Shown: piece after piece, positions 52,329 to 61,171 of the stretch
Numbering within the stretch: position 1 is the stretch's first letter
Layout: every line of letters begins with the position of its first letter
Assembly: GCF_048572895.1 (NCBI RefSeq)
Contig: NZ_CP183878.1
Location: 744,001 to 808,000, forward strand
DNA: 64,000 bases
Source: Psychrobacillus sp048572895
GTDB taxonomy: Bacteria; Bacillota; Bacilli; Bacillales_A; Planococcaceae
Direction: 5' to 3'
Made by a program: the position numbers and the translations under genes
Notes under the pieces: generated by a model
The model's database searches: none
Told to the model about the DNA's origin: nothing
Seen by the model: only the letters and a program-made list of their open reading frames with translations

Positions 52329-53126
52329 ATGAAACCACTAATTGGTATATGCGCTAACTATTTATCTGACGACACAATTGGAATTGCAGCTGGTATCGGT
52401 GCGAAAGATCAGGAATGGCAGTTGCTAGCAGATGATTATATCGTAGCTATTGAAAGAGCTGGAGGGGTCCCGGTTATTTTGCCTATTACAAAAGATATAG
52501 AAACCTTGACTCCACTACTTCAAAAATTGGATGGGATATTATTTTCTGGCGGCTCTGATATAGATCCATATTTATACGAAGAATATCCGAAGTTTGGCTT
52601 AGGAGCTATTGAACCAAAGAGGGATGCTCATGAAGTTAAGCTAGCTCGAAAGGTTTTATCGGAAATGAACATTCCGGTACTTGGTATTTGTCGTGGAATG
52701 CAGTTGCTCACGGTGGCAACAGGCGGCAAACTTTTCCAGGATCTAGTATCTCAAAAACCAGAGGGGATTAACCACTCCGTACCAAAATCAATTAGACATC
52801 ATGCATTCCATCCGGTTCGTATTGAAAATAGCTCTCTTTTATATGATATATTTCAAGAAGAAGAACTGAGAGTAAATAGTTTCCATCACCAAGCAGTAAA
52901 AGAACTAGGTAAAGGTTTTAAAGCGACGATGATTGCTCCTGATGGAATTATAGAAGGAATGGAATGGGAAGAGTCAAACCGATTTGTTGTAGCCGTTCAA
53001 TGGCATCCTGAAATGATGGAACAACAAGTGGATACAGTGCGTCCGATTTTTAATGCTCTTGTAGAGGCAAGTAAAATGACTGCCCGTGCTATCGGGCTAG
53101 TCCCATCTGCAGAGACAATAGCGTAA
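52329..53126 (+). CDS. Gamma-glutamyl hydrolase, peptidase C26 (PuuD-like), second copy
   Basis: A 265-residue paralogue of the protein at 11015. Nucleophile elbow GICRGMQLL, His-Glu in VQWHPEMM, and FSGGSDIDPYLY. Expected to hydrolyse a gamma-glutamyl amide. It lies 66 bp after ilvE, so nitrogen or amino-acid catabolism is a fair guess. ATG follows ACGGAG. Confidence 0.87.
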   Translation: MKPLIGICANYLSDDTIGIAAGIGAKDQEWQLLADDYIVAIERAGGVPVILPITKDIETLTPLLQKLDGILFSGGSDIDPYLYEEYPKFGLGAIEPKRDAHEVKLARKVLSEMNIPVLGICRGMQLLTVATGGKLFQDLVSQKPEGINHSVPKSIRHHAFHPVRIENSSLLYDIFQEEELRVNSFHHQAVKELGKGFKATMIAPDGIIEGMEWEESNRFVVAVQWHPEMMEQQVDTVRPIFNALVEASKMTARAIGLVPSAETIA

Positions 53127-53139
53127 TGATGAAGTGAAG

Positions 53140-53185
53140 AAATCCTTCCTATGTCAAACTATATTGACGATGGAAGGATTTTTCA
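53140..53185. terminator. Bidirectional hairpin overlapping the transposase end
   Basis: AAATCCTTCC (53140-53149) and GGAAGGATTT (53172-53181). It serves the hydrolase gene, while the minus-strand transposase frame ends inside it. Confidence 0.85.
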
Positions 53186-53748
53186 ACTTCCATTTGAATG
53201 TTTTCGCAATACAAATTATAACTTTCCGTCTTTTGTTCAGGATATTTTTTGATCAAAGCAGGTAGTAAAGATGTATTTATATAAGAAGGTTTAAACTTTT
53301 TTTCATCCACATAAAATGGATAGGAGCTATACGGGTAATTCTCTAATTTCCCCATAATAGTTCTTTGTGTATAAAGATGATTTTGATGTATAGACTTACT
53401 CACTATTAATAACTCCTTTGGGTCCGAAATCATATTAGTGTAATATCTAGTTTCATATAATTGGTCATGGAATTTATATTTTCTCTTAAAGTAGTTGGAG
53501 TATTGTTGGTTGATAAAAATTAGCACTTCAGAAAGTGGTACTCGAGGAGAACGTATAAGTAAATGATAGTGGTCGTTCATAAGACTATAAGCAATGATCG
53601 TGAAGGAGTAAATTGTATTTGCCCGCCCAAGCGTATGAGTAAAGAACTTGAAATCTCCTTTATTCATAAAAATACGTTGTTTGTTATTTCCGCGCATTGT
53701 AATATGATAAAAGATTTCTGGTTGCCAAACCTTTCGGATATTTCCCAT
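53149..53748 (-). CDS. Y1 (IS200-like/RAYT) transposase
   Basis: A 199-residue HUH nuclease. The N-terminal PxxxYHIT-like MRGNNKQRIF segment and the HUH motif NDHYHLLI are typical of REP-associated tyrosine transposases (RAYT); a Tyr-rich helix (QQYSNYFKRKYKFHDQLYETRYY) should hold the nucleophile. ATG 53748 has GAGGAGGCG upstream; the frame extends to 53841 without a signal. No IS200 ends or target duplications are evident around it, and the gene is intact and single in the window, as for domesticated RAYTs. These proteins mobilise small palindromic elements. Confidence 0.85.
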   Translation of the reverse strand: MGNIRKVWQPEIFYHITMRGNNKQRIFMNKGDFKFFTHTLGRANTIYSFTIIAYSLMNDHYHLLIRSPRVPLSEVLIFINQQYSNYFKRKYKFHDQLYETRYYTNMISDPKELLIVSKSIHQNHLYTQRTIMGKLENYPYSSYPFYVDEKKFKPSYINTSLLPALIKKYPEQKTESYNLYCENIQMEVEKSFHRQYSLT

Positions 53749-54025
53749 AGGAACTTCGCCTCCTCTATATTGACAACACCATATAATAAAATAGAATAAA
53801 CAACAATTGTCACAATTCAATATTATAAACAACAATTTCATTCCCGATTCAAAAACGCTATTAAAATTTAGTTATTCCTCGATAATAGCCGTCAAAATAA
53901 AATTCTTTAGGATTACGTTTTTAATAAATTCTAGAGTTGGAAAAGTTTTCTCCTTTTTTAACTCTTATTTAGAAACTGCTCTCGCTTAATATTGTATGAT
54001 AAACTAAGGAAAAAGGGGTGCATCT

Positions 54026-54733
54026 ATGAAGGACAAGGTGTTAATTGTAGAAGATGAAAAAAATATTGCACGTGTTCTTCAGTTAGAGCTAGAGTTTGAG
54101 GGATACGCTGTAGATATTGCATATACTGGAATAGATGGTTTGATCAAATATAGGGAGCAAAAATGGGATTTAGTTTTACTTGATTTAATGCTTCCAGGTT
54201 TAAATGGGTTGGATGTATTAAGACGAATTCGTGCTACGGAAGATGAAACACCAGTAATTTTGTTAACTGCAAAAAATAATACAGAAGATAAAGTAACTGG
54301 ATTGGATCTTGGTGCGAATGATTATGTGACTAAACCCTTTGAAATTGAAGAATTGCTAGCTCGTGTACGTTCGGCAATTCGTTTTGCTAAATCATCTACA
54401 CCGGTACCTATTCTTGATGAAAATGTACATATATTTGAGTCGCTTTTATTGAACGAGCAAACACGTGAAATTACTAATTCTGGAATGTCTATCAATCTGA
54501 CACCTAGAGAATATGATTTATTGTTATATATGATGAAGCACCCGAACCAAGTGTTGACACGAGAGCAGCTCTTGGATGCTGTGTGGGGGTTCGATTATTA
54601 TGGAGATACGAATGTTGTAGATGTTTATATACGTTATGTTCGAAAAAAGTTAGAAGAAAACCAGCAATCTTCTCATATACAAACAGTACGCGGTGTCGGA
54701 TATGTGTTGAAGGAGCAAAAGAATGAAGCTTAA
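54026..54733 (+). CDS. OmpR-family response regulator (YkoG-like)
   Basis: 235 residues. Receiver domain with acidic pocket EDE, phosphorylation site D in DLVLLDLMLPG, T in ILLTAKN and K in YVTKPFE; C-terminal winged helix with LTPREYDLLLYM and VRGVGYVL. It overlaps the histidine-kinase gene by 11 nt. With the PepSY gene downstream the trio resembles B. subtilis ykoGHI. ATG follows AAGGGGTG. Confidence 0.92.
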   Translation: MKDKVLIVEDEKNIARVLQLELEFEGYAVDIAYTGIDGLIKYREQKWDLVLLDLMLPGLNGLDVLRRIRATEDETPVILLTAKNNTEDKVTGLDLGANDYVTKPFEIEELLARVRSAIRFAKSSTPVPILDENVHIFESLLLNEQTREITNSGMSINLTPREYDLLLYMMKHPNQVLTREQLLDAVWGFDYYGDTNVVDVYIRYVRKKLEENQQSSHIQTVRGVGYVLKEQKNEA

Positions 54734-56084
54734 AACGAAAATACATCTATTTTCTACCTTATTGACACTCATAATTATGGGGTTAATGAATATAGGTGTT
54801 TATTTTTTATTTGAAGATATGGCCTTTGATACGGAATACACTCAGCTTAACTCGGATGTAGATGAAATGATAGGTGCATTAAGTAAGTTACAAAAAGAAG
54901 ATGATCCTGCCACAATCTTGCGCACATATATACAGCCTAGTGGTGGAGTTCGGGTCTTAGATAGTCAAGGAGAGTTACTATTAGTTGTTCAAACAATGGA
55001 AGAAATGTCTTCCTATCGACCTCATTTTGAAGTTGATGAACCATACTCTATAGGAACGCTTGCAGGTACACCTGTTTTAACGATAAGTAAACCAGTTATT
55101 TGGACAAACGGGGAAGTAGTAGAAGTACAGACGATGAAACAATTATTGGATGTAGGAAAAAATTTAGATTTCCTTCGTCTTATTTTAGTTGGCGTAACTG
55201 TAATCGGGATGTTATTGATGACTGCTTCAAGTATAACATTAGGGAAAATTATTACGAAGCCGATCAAAAAATTAATACATACTATGTCTCATAGTAGAAT
55301 TTCTGGAAATTATGAAAAAATAGCAGTTCGACCAAATAGGAAAGACGAAATGGCTCAAATGGGTATAGCTTTCAATGAAATGATGGAGCAGCTGGAGCAA
55401 AATTATAAAAAGCAGGAGCAGTTCGTGTCTAATGCTTCGCACGAATTAAAAACACCATTAACCGTTATAGAAAGCTATGCAAAACTCCTGTCTCGACATG
55501 GCTTTAGTGATACTGAAATTGCGGAAGAGTCTGTCCATGCCATCATCAATGAAACGAGTAGAATGAAGGCAATGGTGTCTCAAATGTTAGTTTTAGCAAA
55601 TAGTAATGGAAAACAAAAACATCGATATGAAATGATTGATGTGCGAATTTTAGTAGAAGAAACATTACGTTCAATGCGAACTGCTTATAATCGAAAGTTT
55701 TTATTGAAAGGTGAAGGTCCTTTTTATGTGAATACTGATACAGAACAATTGAGACAATTGCTTTTTATCATTTTGGATAACGCGCGGAAATATAGCGAAA
55801 AAGAAGTAAAGACAACTATATCGGAAAGTGAGAAAGGAACAACTATCTCAATCATGGATTATGGTGATGGTATCCCCAAAAAAGACTTGGATCGAATTTT
55901 TGATCGTTTTTACCGTGTGGACGAAGCAAGAAACCGCAAAACGGGTGGCACTGGACTTGGTATGGCTATTGCAAAAGATATTGCAGATCGACTTTCAGCA
56001 AAAATAACAATTGAGAGTACGGTAGGATTTGGTACAACCATCCATATTTTTCTTCCTTCTAATCAAATTCTCATCGATTTTTAA
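54723..56084 (+). CDS. Sensor histidine kinase (YkoH-like)
   Basis: 453 residues. Two membrane helices (about 9-29 and 155-175) flank an extracellular sensor of about 125 residues. Then HAMP, HisKA with phospho-His in SNASHELKTPLTVIES, and HATPase with N box DNARKYS, G1 DYGDGIP, F box RFYRVD and G2 GGTGLGMAIA. The AAGGAG site lies inside the upstream gene. The signal is unknown. Confidence 0.93.
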   Translation: MKLKTKIHLFSTLLTLIIMGLMNIGVYFLFEDMAFDTEYTQLNSDVDEMIGALSKLQKEDDPATILRTYIQPSGGVRVLDSQGELLLVVQTMEEMSSYRPHFEVDEPYSIGTLAGTPVLTISKPVIWTNGEVVEVQTMKQLLDVGKNLDFLRLILVGVTVIGMLLMTASSITLGKIITKPIKKLIHTMSHSRISGNYEKIAVRPNRKDEMAQMGIAFNEMMEQLEQNYKKQEQFVSNASHELKTPLTVIESYAKLLSRHGFSDTEIAEESVHAIINETSRMKAMVSQMLVLANSNGKQKHRYEMIDVRILVEETLRSMRTAYNRKFLLKGEGPFYVNTDTEQLRQLLFIILDNARKYSEKEVKTTISESEKGTTISIMDYGDGIPKKDLDRIFDRFYRVDEARNRKTGGTGLGMAIAKDIADRLSAKITIESTVGFGTTIHIFLPSNQILIDF

Positions 56085-56123
56085 TGTTCGTCACTTAAGA
56101 TGAATTGGAGGGGGGATGCGAGA

Positions 56124-57191
56124 ATGAGGTTTACAAAAAAGAAAAAAATTGTATTCGTCTGTCTTGCTACATTCGGCATAATGGTAATTGTATTTATAGC
56201 AAATACGATTGATGCTAATCGCATACCTATAACAGAAAACAACGTCCGCTCCCAACTTGAGCATATGTACGATGCAGAAGTAGCAGAAGTAAAGAAAAAT
56301 GAAGATGTTTATGAGGCGATTATTGCAAAGAGTGGACAAGTGTATTTGGTCGAAATGAATGCAGCCACTGGTGATGTTAATTCGCTAGAACACACAGATG
56401 ACTTTATCATCGAAGAAGTACCCTCTATACAAAAAGAAATAACTGATAAAGTAGTAGATGATAGCCCTGCAAAAACTCCGTCCACAGAAGACAAAGTTAA
56501 AAGTAAAAAAAAATCTTCTACTGGAACTTCTAAATTGGTTGTCTCAGAAAAACCAAAAGAATCTTCGGAGAAAGTAAAAGTTGTTGAAAAACCTAAAGAC
56601 ACAGAGAATAAATCAAAGAAAGGCACCTCTTCTAAAAAAGAAGAAAAAGTGGAAGAGAAACCTATTAAAAAAGTCATTAAAAATGCTATCAAAGACGTGT
56701 TAAATAAAGAAGAAAATAAAACAGAAACGGCTAGTAAAGAAAAGAAAAAAGTAGAAGTTAAAAAAGATGAAATAGCAAAAGCAGAAGTTTCCAAAGCAAC
56801 TATTGAATCTGATTCGATTAAATTAGAGCCTGAGAAGATAGAGGCTTTAACGTCAGAACCAGCAAAAGTAGATGCTCCTAAAACAGAAACAGCAGATGTT
56901 CCTAAATCTGAAGAATCGATATCCTCCAAGGAGACTATTTCAATAAAAACGGAGGAAAAGAGTGAGGATGTAGAGAAAAATGCTACGGTTCTCATTACTC
57001 CAGAAGAGGCTACTAAGCTTGCTCTTGCTTCTCAAAAAGGAGTAATAGAAAGTAATACCTTTGTTCGAACAAATGAAGGGGGCTATTACTTAGTTGTTAT
57101 GGCAATAGAATCATCCAAAGAGAAGAAATCAAAAGCAACTGTGCAAGTACATGCGATATCCGGAAAAGTACTTTCGATTACTTGGGAGTAA
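56124..57191 (+). CDS. Membrane-anchored PepSY-domain protein with charged linker
   Basis: 355 residues. An N-terminal membrane helix (IVFVCLATFGIMVIVFIANTI), a first PepSY-like domain (about 35-100; ITENNVRSQLEHMYDAEV...YLVEMNAATGDV), then about 180 residues of Lys/Glu/Ser/Thr-rich low complexity, and a second PepSY domain (ITPEEATKLALASQKG...VQVHAISGKVLSITWE). PepSY proteins inhibit extracellular proteases or act as sensor partners; YkoI is the equivalent in B. subtilis. ATG 56124 has GGAGGGGGG upstream. It is probably in the two-component operon. Confidence 0.8.
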   Translation: MRFTKKKKIVFVCLATFGIMVIVFIANTIDANRIPITENNVRSQLEHMYDAEVAEVKKNEDVYEAIIAKSGQVYLVEMNAATGDVNSLEHTDDFIIEEVPSIQKEITDKVVDDSPAKTPSTEDKVKSKKKSSTGTSKLVVSEKPKESSEKVKVVEKPKDTENKSKKGTSSKKEEKVEEKPIKKVIKNAIKDVLNKEENKTETASKEKKKVEVKKDEIAKAEVSKATIESDSIKLEPEKIEALTSEPAKVDAPKTETADVPKSEESISSKETISIKTEEKSEDVEKNATVLITPEEATKLALASQKGVIESNTFVRTNEGGYYLVVMAIESSKEKKSKATVQVHAISGKVLSITWE

Positions 57192-57352
57192 ATGTTCTCA
57201 TCAAATTCTAATTTAACTCTCCAGAAATTCTCATTTACTTTCTATATGATAGAAATAACAAATGAATATTGCAAAAAATAGTAAACAGGGGAAATATATT
57301 AGGGCAACCAACCTTAAATTGCGTAATAACTAAATAGATGCCTATAATGAAT

Positions 57353-57395
57353 ACACCTCATTCTAACCTTCCCCGTAGAATGAGGTGTTTATTAT
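57353..57395 (+). terminator. Terminator after the PepSY gene
   Basis: ACACCTCATTCTA (57353-57365) and TAGAATGAGGTGT (57376-57388), 13-bp perfect stem. The stretch 57192-57352 shows no gene. Confidence 0.85.
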
Positions 57396-57437
57396 TTAGC
57401 CCTTAGCTATTAAAGATGAATATTTAACTTAAAAACC

Positions 57438-57468
57438 GCACTTTCCATTACTGGAGAGTGCTTTTATC
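57438..57468 (+). terminator. Second hairpin before repeat copy 4
   Basis: GCACTTTCCA with TGGAGAGTGC and TTTTAT. Confidence 0.7.
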
Positions 57469-57479
57469 TTAAAGTATAA

Positions 57480-58219
57480 GAAAGCTTATAAAAATGTCCC
57501 GTAAACACTGGGTTCTCGATACTTTAAGAGTGAATAATGCTGCTGATTTCCGTTTCAGGTGGACGCTTTTCGCGGGGGGGAGCGATAAGCCATCACCGTC
57601 GCTTGGGCGTCGATGTGATGTCTCATCTGTCTCCCTCATCCCGCCGAAGTCGCCACCTTGCACTACAATCAATTTAATGTTTAGTACTGGGTTATAAGAT
57701 TTGGCAAAGCGTATCGCTTAGATTATAAAATTAGCCAAATTTTAATTTGGGATAAAGCCATTTGTAATAGCGGTTAAATCAGAAATGCTAATATTTCATG
57801 ATGGATGAAGTCACAAGACTTTCTAACTAGTGGAAATAAAGAGAAATAGTATGTGTTTGCTCCATAAAGAAGCGAGGTAGCGAACGAAATTGCATCTTCA
57901 GGCCCGCACGATGCGGGTCAGGCAGTCGTTGCGACACGATGTTGCGTACTTAGACTGTCATCATCTCTGTTCTATCAATTAGAAAGAATCTTTTCTCTAG
58001 TTGTCCAAAAAGCACTAAACTGATTCTAAAGTTGTAGGAGGGTGACGGACAGACAAACGCTATAAGATTTACCGAGAAAAAAGAGGCTGGTCGTGACGTA
58101 GTCACGACCAGCCTCTTTAAAAAACAAACGGGAATAATATAAACGAAAAGGTCTGTCCAAAGCCTACTGAAAACGGTAGAAACAGTTTTTGAACTTAATC
58201 TTTTTTGCCCTGTTTTTCT
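57480..58219 (+). repeat. Dispersed palindromic repeat, copy 4
   Basis: Between convergent PepSY and proline dehydrogenase genes. Module A (about 57555-57660) has the type II core. A nested segment at about 57900-57970, with CCCGCA-CGA-TGCGGG (57903-57917), replaces sequence seen in the other copies. Module B (about 58015-58190) has a perfect 18-bp inner arm pair, 58080-58097 and 58101-58118, with GTA loop. Confidence 0.85.
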
Positions 58220-58221
58220 TA

Positions 58222-59199
58222 TTACTTACGTTTGTTTCGTTTTGTTAAACGACCAAGTGCAAATGCACCAGCAGCAAGACCAATCATTGTATTCGTATTT
58301 TTATTGAAAACTTGTTTTACAACTAGGTTCATATTGGCAGGACGCTCTGCTAGGCGACGCATGAAATAGCCATACCAGTCTTGACCAAATGGTACATATG
58401 TACAGAAATTATAGCCTTCTTTTGCAAGTTGAAGCTGCATTTCTGTGCGGAAACCGTATAACATTTGGAACTCAAATTTATCATAAGGAATATTATTGTC
58501 TTTGATAAACTGTTTAATATGGTTAATCACATTATGATCATGAGTAGCAATAGAAGTAAATTTACCATTCAATAAATGCCATTCTATCAATTCTACATAG
58601 TTTTTGTCAATTTCTTCCTTTGTTTGGTAAGCGTATTCAACAGGCTCCTTGTAAGCCCCTTTTACGATACGTAGACGGAAGTTTTTATACTTTTGAATAT
58701 CTTCAACTGCACGATAGAAGTATGCTTGAATAACAGTTCCAACGTTATCATAGTCTTTTGAAAGCTCGTCCAAAATATCAAAAGAAGGTTGTAAATGTTT
58801 GTTGGATTCCATATCAATATTGATGAATGTACCATATTTATGTGCGATTTCTACAATTTCTTTTAAGTTATTAAAAGCGAACTCATAGTCAATATCTAAA
58901 CCAAGCTGAGATGGTTTTAAAGAAATATGTGCATCTACTTGATGCTCTTCGATTGCTTCTATTACTGCAATTATTTGGTTTTTAGCAGCTATTGCTTCTT
59001 CTTTTTCGAAAACAAATTCTCCTAAATTATCTACTGTACAAGAGATACCCATTGCGTTGAGCTTTTTAATACTTTCAATTGTTTCTTCAATGTTTGTTCC
59101 AGCAACAACATGTTGTGCACCCATTTTTAAACCATATTTTTTTGCTGCCCCATTTAATACTTGATTTTCCGACAAAGCCATAAAAATATCTTTTAACAT
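58222..59199 (-). CDS. Proline dehydrogenase
   Basis: A 325-residue FAD-dependent PRODH barrel (PutB/FadM type), oxidising proline to pyrroline-5-carboxylate at the membrane side. Marks: ISLKPSQLGLD, INIDMESN, VIQAYFYRA, LRIVKGAYKEP, ATHDHNVI, FQMLYG, YVPFGQDWYGYFMRRLAERP. The C-terminus adds a short basic hydrophobic tail (GLAAGAFALGRLTKRNKRK). ATG follows ATAGGAG. It may serve proline use together with gdhA; no P5C dehydrogenase is in the window. Confidence 0.93.
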   Translation of the reverse strand: MLKDIFMALSENQVLNGAAKKYGLKMGAQHVVAGTNIEETIESIKKLNAMGISCTVDNLGEFVFEKEEAIAAKNQIIAVIEAIEEHQVDAHISLKPSQLGLDIDYEFAFNNLKEIVEIAHKYGTFINIDMESNKHLQPSFDILDELSKDYDNVGTVIQAYFYRAVEDIQKYKNFRLRIVKGAYKEPVEYAYQTKEEIDKNYVELIEWHLLNGKFTSIATHDHNVINHIKQFIKDNNIPYDKFEFQMLYGFRTEMQLQLAKEGYNFCTYVPFGQDWYGYFMRRLAERPANMNLVVKQVFNKNTNTMIGLAAGAFALGRLTKRNKRK

Positions 59200-59549
59200 T
59201 GTAATGCTCCTATCTCTGTTTGGATGCCTAAATTATATCATAAATTTCTGCAAAGTATCTAACCCCATAACAGAAGCCTTCTTTTTTGTCATATTGTATC
59301 AAAAGAAAGATTTCAATTGTAACATTTTGTATTCTAATATGGTTGTAGAGCCCCTGATAATAACAATTTTAAAAATGGGATTATTACTGAGCTATTACCG
59401 TTTCTTTAATACCGTTTATTCAATTGAACAAAGGGTATTTGGTGGATAAGCACAGATTATTTCGTTATGTGTAGAAAAATAGGAAGATTCTTTGCAGATG
59501 AGGAACATGCTTACACTTCTATTTACTTACGAAAGAGGAGGAATTTTTT
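59200..59549. other. Intergenic region upstream of the secreted protein gene
   Basis: 350 bp of AT-rich DNA between divergent proline dehydrogenase and secreted-protein genes. No gene with a ribosome binding site is seen, and no sure promoter. Open frames here lack coding character. Confidence 0.5.
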
Positions 59550-60353
59550 ATGAAGAATAACGGACTAAAAGTTACTGCTGCAACAGTTTTACTATCGGCC
59601 GGTATTTTGGGAAGCTCCTTAATAGGAGATGCACATGGAAATGATCAAAGTAAAAATAGAGGGCAATCTCATCGAATGATGGATAAGAATCATCATAAGC
59701 AAGAAAAAAGTGATTATAACAACATAAAATGGGAGAAATCGAAGAAAAAAGATAATCGTGCAAATGGTAAATATGAGAATAGGTTTAATAAAGATAAAAA
59801 ATCTGTGAATGTGCAAGATATAAATTATGTGGAAAAGCAGAACAGCCAAGTTAAACAACAGAAAAAAAGTGACAATAAACCGAAAGCTTCGACAGTAACT
59901 TATGCCGAGGCGGATGCTTATGGAAAAGATACTATATTGCCATTGATAGCAGGAATTGAAGCAGCTAAAGCTGATTTGGACTGGGATAACTTGTTAGCAA
60001 ACTATTATTCTTTAAACAAAGCAATAAAAGGAACATCTATATTCAATAGAGTGGAAGGAGAAAACAATAAAGTAACATTAGCGGCAACATATAATGCCCC
60101 TGCAAAAGAGAAAATTGCAGAATTGCGATTACCTTTAACAATTTACGCAGGTATTAAACATGCAGAAGCTAAGCTTGATAATGGTGAAACCAATAGAGCA
60201 GTTGCAAAATTACACATGCTCAAAGAGTTAATGAATAAAATAGAAAATGTTGAAGGCAACGTCCTATTACAGGATTTGGAAGCAAAAATTAAAGCGCTAG
60301 AAACAAAAGTTAATAATGTACCAGTTCAAGATTTCGTAAAAGTACCAATTTAG
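59550..60353 (+). CDS. Secreted protein with C-terminal helical domain (SbsC-C-like)
   Basis: 267 residues. Signal peptide MKNNGLKVTAATVLLSAGILGSSLIGDAHG. Residues 30-115 are Lys/Asn/Asp/His-rich and disordered. The C-terminal 150 residues (YGKDTILPLIAGIEAAKADLD...LRLPLTIYAGIKHAEAKLDNG) are helical, with an aromatic and Leu pattern I associate with the SbsC C-terminal domain of Geobacillus S-layer proteins; this match is from memory and moderate. ATG follows AGAGGAGG. Confidence 0.65.
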   Translation: MKNNGLKVTAATVLLSAGILGSSLIGDAHGNDQSKNRGQSHRMMDKNHHKQEKSDYNNIKWEKSKKKDNRANGKYENRFNKDKKSVNVQDINYVEKQNSQVKQQKKSDNKPKASTVTYAEADAYGKDTILPLIAGIEAAKADLDWDNLLANYYSLNKAIKGTSIFNRVEGENNKVTLAATYNAPAKEKIAELRLPLTIYAGIKHAEAKLDNGETNRAVAKLHMLKELMNKIENVEGNVLLQDLEAKIKALETKVNNVPVQDFVKVPI

Positions 60354-60365
60354 TTTTTAAAAAAG

Positions 60366-60396
60366 GCTCGGACATAATAATGTCCGAGCTTTTTTA
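60366..60396 (+). terminator. Rho-independent terminator
   Basis: GCTCGGACA with TGTCCGAGC and TTTTTT, directly before repeat copy 5. Confidence 0.95.
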
Positions 60397-60397
60397 A

Positions 60398-61140
60398 AGA
60401 AAGTATATAAAAATATTCCGTGAACACTGGGTTTGTGGAACTTGAAAGAATGAATAATACTACTGATTTCCGTTTCAGGTGGGGGTACAAAGGCTAAGAG
60501 CGCCACCTCGTGTGGCAACGCCTTCGTGACCAACCTCCTGTTGGCCTCCGCGGGGGGCGCGATGAGCTATCACCGTCGCTAACGCGTCTATGTGATGGCT
60601 CATCTGTCTCACTCATCCCGCCAGAGTCGCCACCTTTCACTACAATCAATCAGTTTGTAGTACTCCACTAGAAAATTCAGCATAGCTTATCGCTTAGATG
60701 ATAAGATTGGTCAAACTTAAGAGAGTGATCAATTATTTGTAATCGCTTTTGCATTAGAAATGCGATGATCCAATGATAGAGGAAGAAAGCAGATTTTCAT
60801 TTATACTAGTGGAGGTATAGAGAAATAGTAAGTGTTTACCAAATAATGAAGCGAAATAGCGAACGAAATTGTATCTTCGTGAGCTTACTCTAGGAATAGT
60901 TAGTAGCTTTTCTCTAGTTAACCAAAAATGCATTAACCTGTTTATAAAAGTTGTAGAAGGGCGACGAACAGACAAACGCCCTAAGATTACCGAGAAAAGA
61001 GATGCTGGTCGTGACGTTAGTCACGACCAGCATCTCTAAAAAAACATTCGGTAATACTAAAGCAATAAGTCTGTCCAAAGCGCTTCGAAAACGATAAAAA
61101 CAGGTTTTGACCTTAGAAGGTGCTCAAGTTTCTTTGGTAT
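60398..61140 (+). repeat. Dispersed palindromic repeat, copy 5
   Basis: Between convergent secreted-protein and MenC-like genes. The leader is almost identical to copy 1. Module A is interrupted after CAGGTGG (60480) by about 80 bp of unrelated GC-rich DNA, then the type II core resumes (GATGAGCTATCAC). Module B (60935-61106) has a perfect 18-bp inner arm pair, 60998-61015 and 61020-61037. Confidence 0.85.
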
Positions 61141-61171
61141 AAAATGACTACGAAATTAGATTAGCGCGAGT

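Noticed and set aside
53749..53841. Longer N-terminus of the Y1 transposase
   Set aside because: The ribosome binding site sits just before ATG 53748, and the extra residues are hydrophobic and unlike the family.
56309..56995. 228-codon minus-strand frame opposite the PepSY gene
   Set aside because: Ser/Phe/Leu-rich mirror of the Lys/Glu/Ser low-complexity linker; no ribosome binding site, and the plus strand encodes clear PepSY domains.
59204..59449. 81-codon plus-strand frame upstream of the secreted-protein gene
   Set aside because: No ribosome binding site, Phe/Tyr/Ile-rich random composition, overlaps the expected promoter area.
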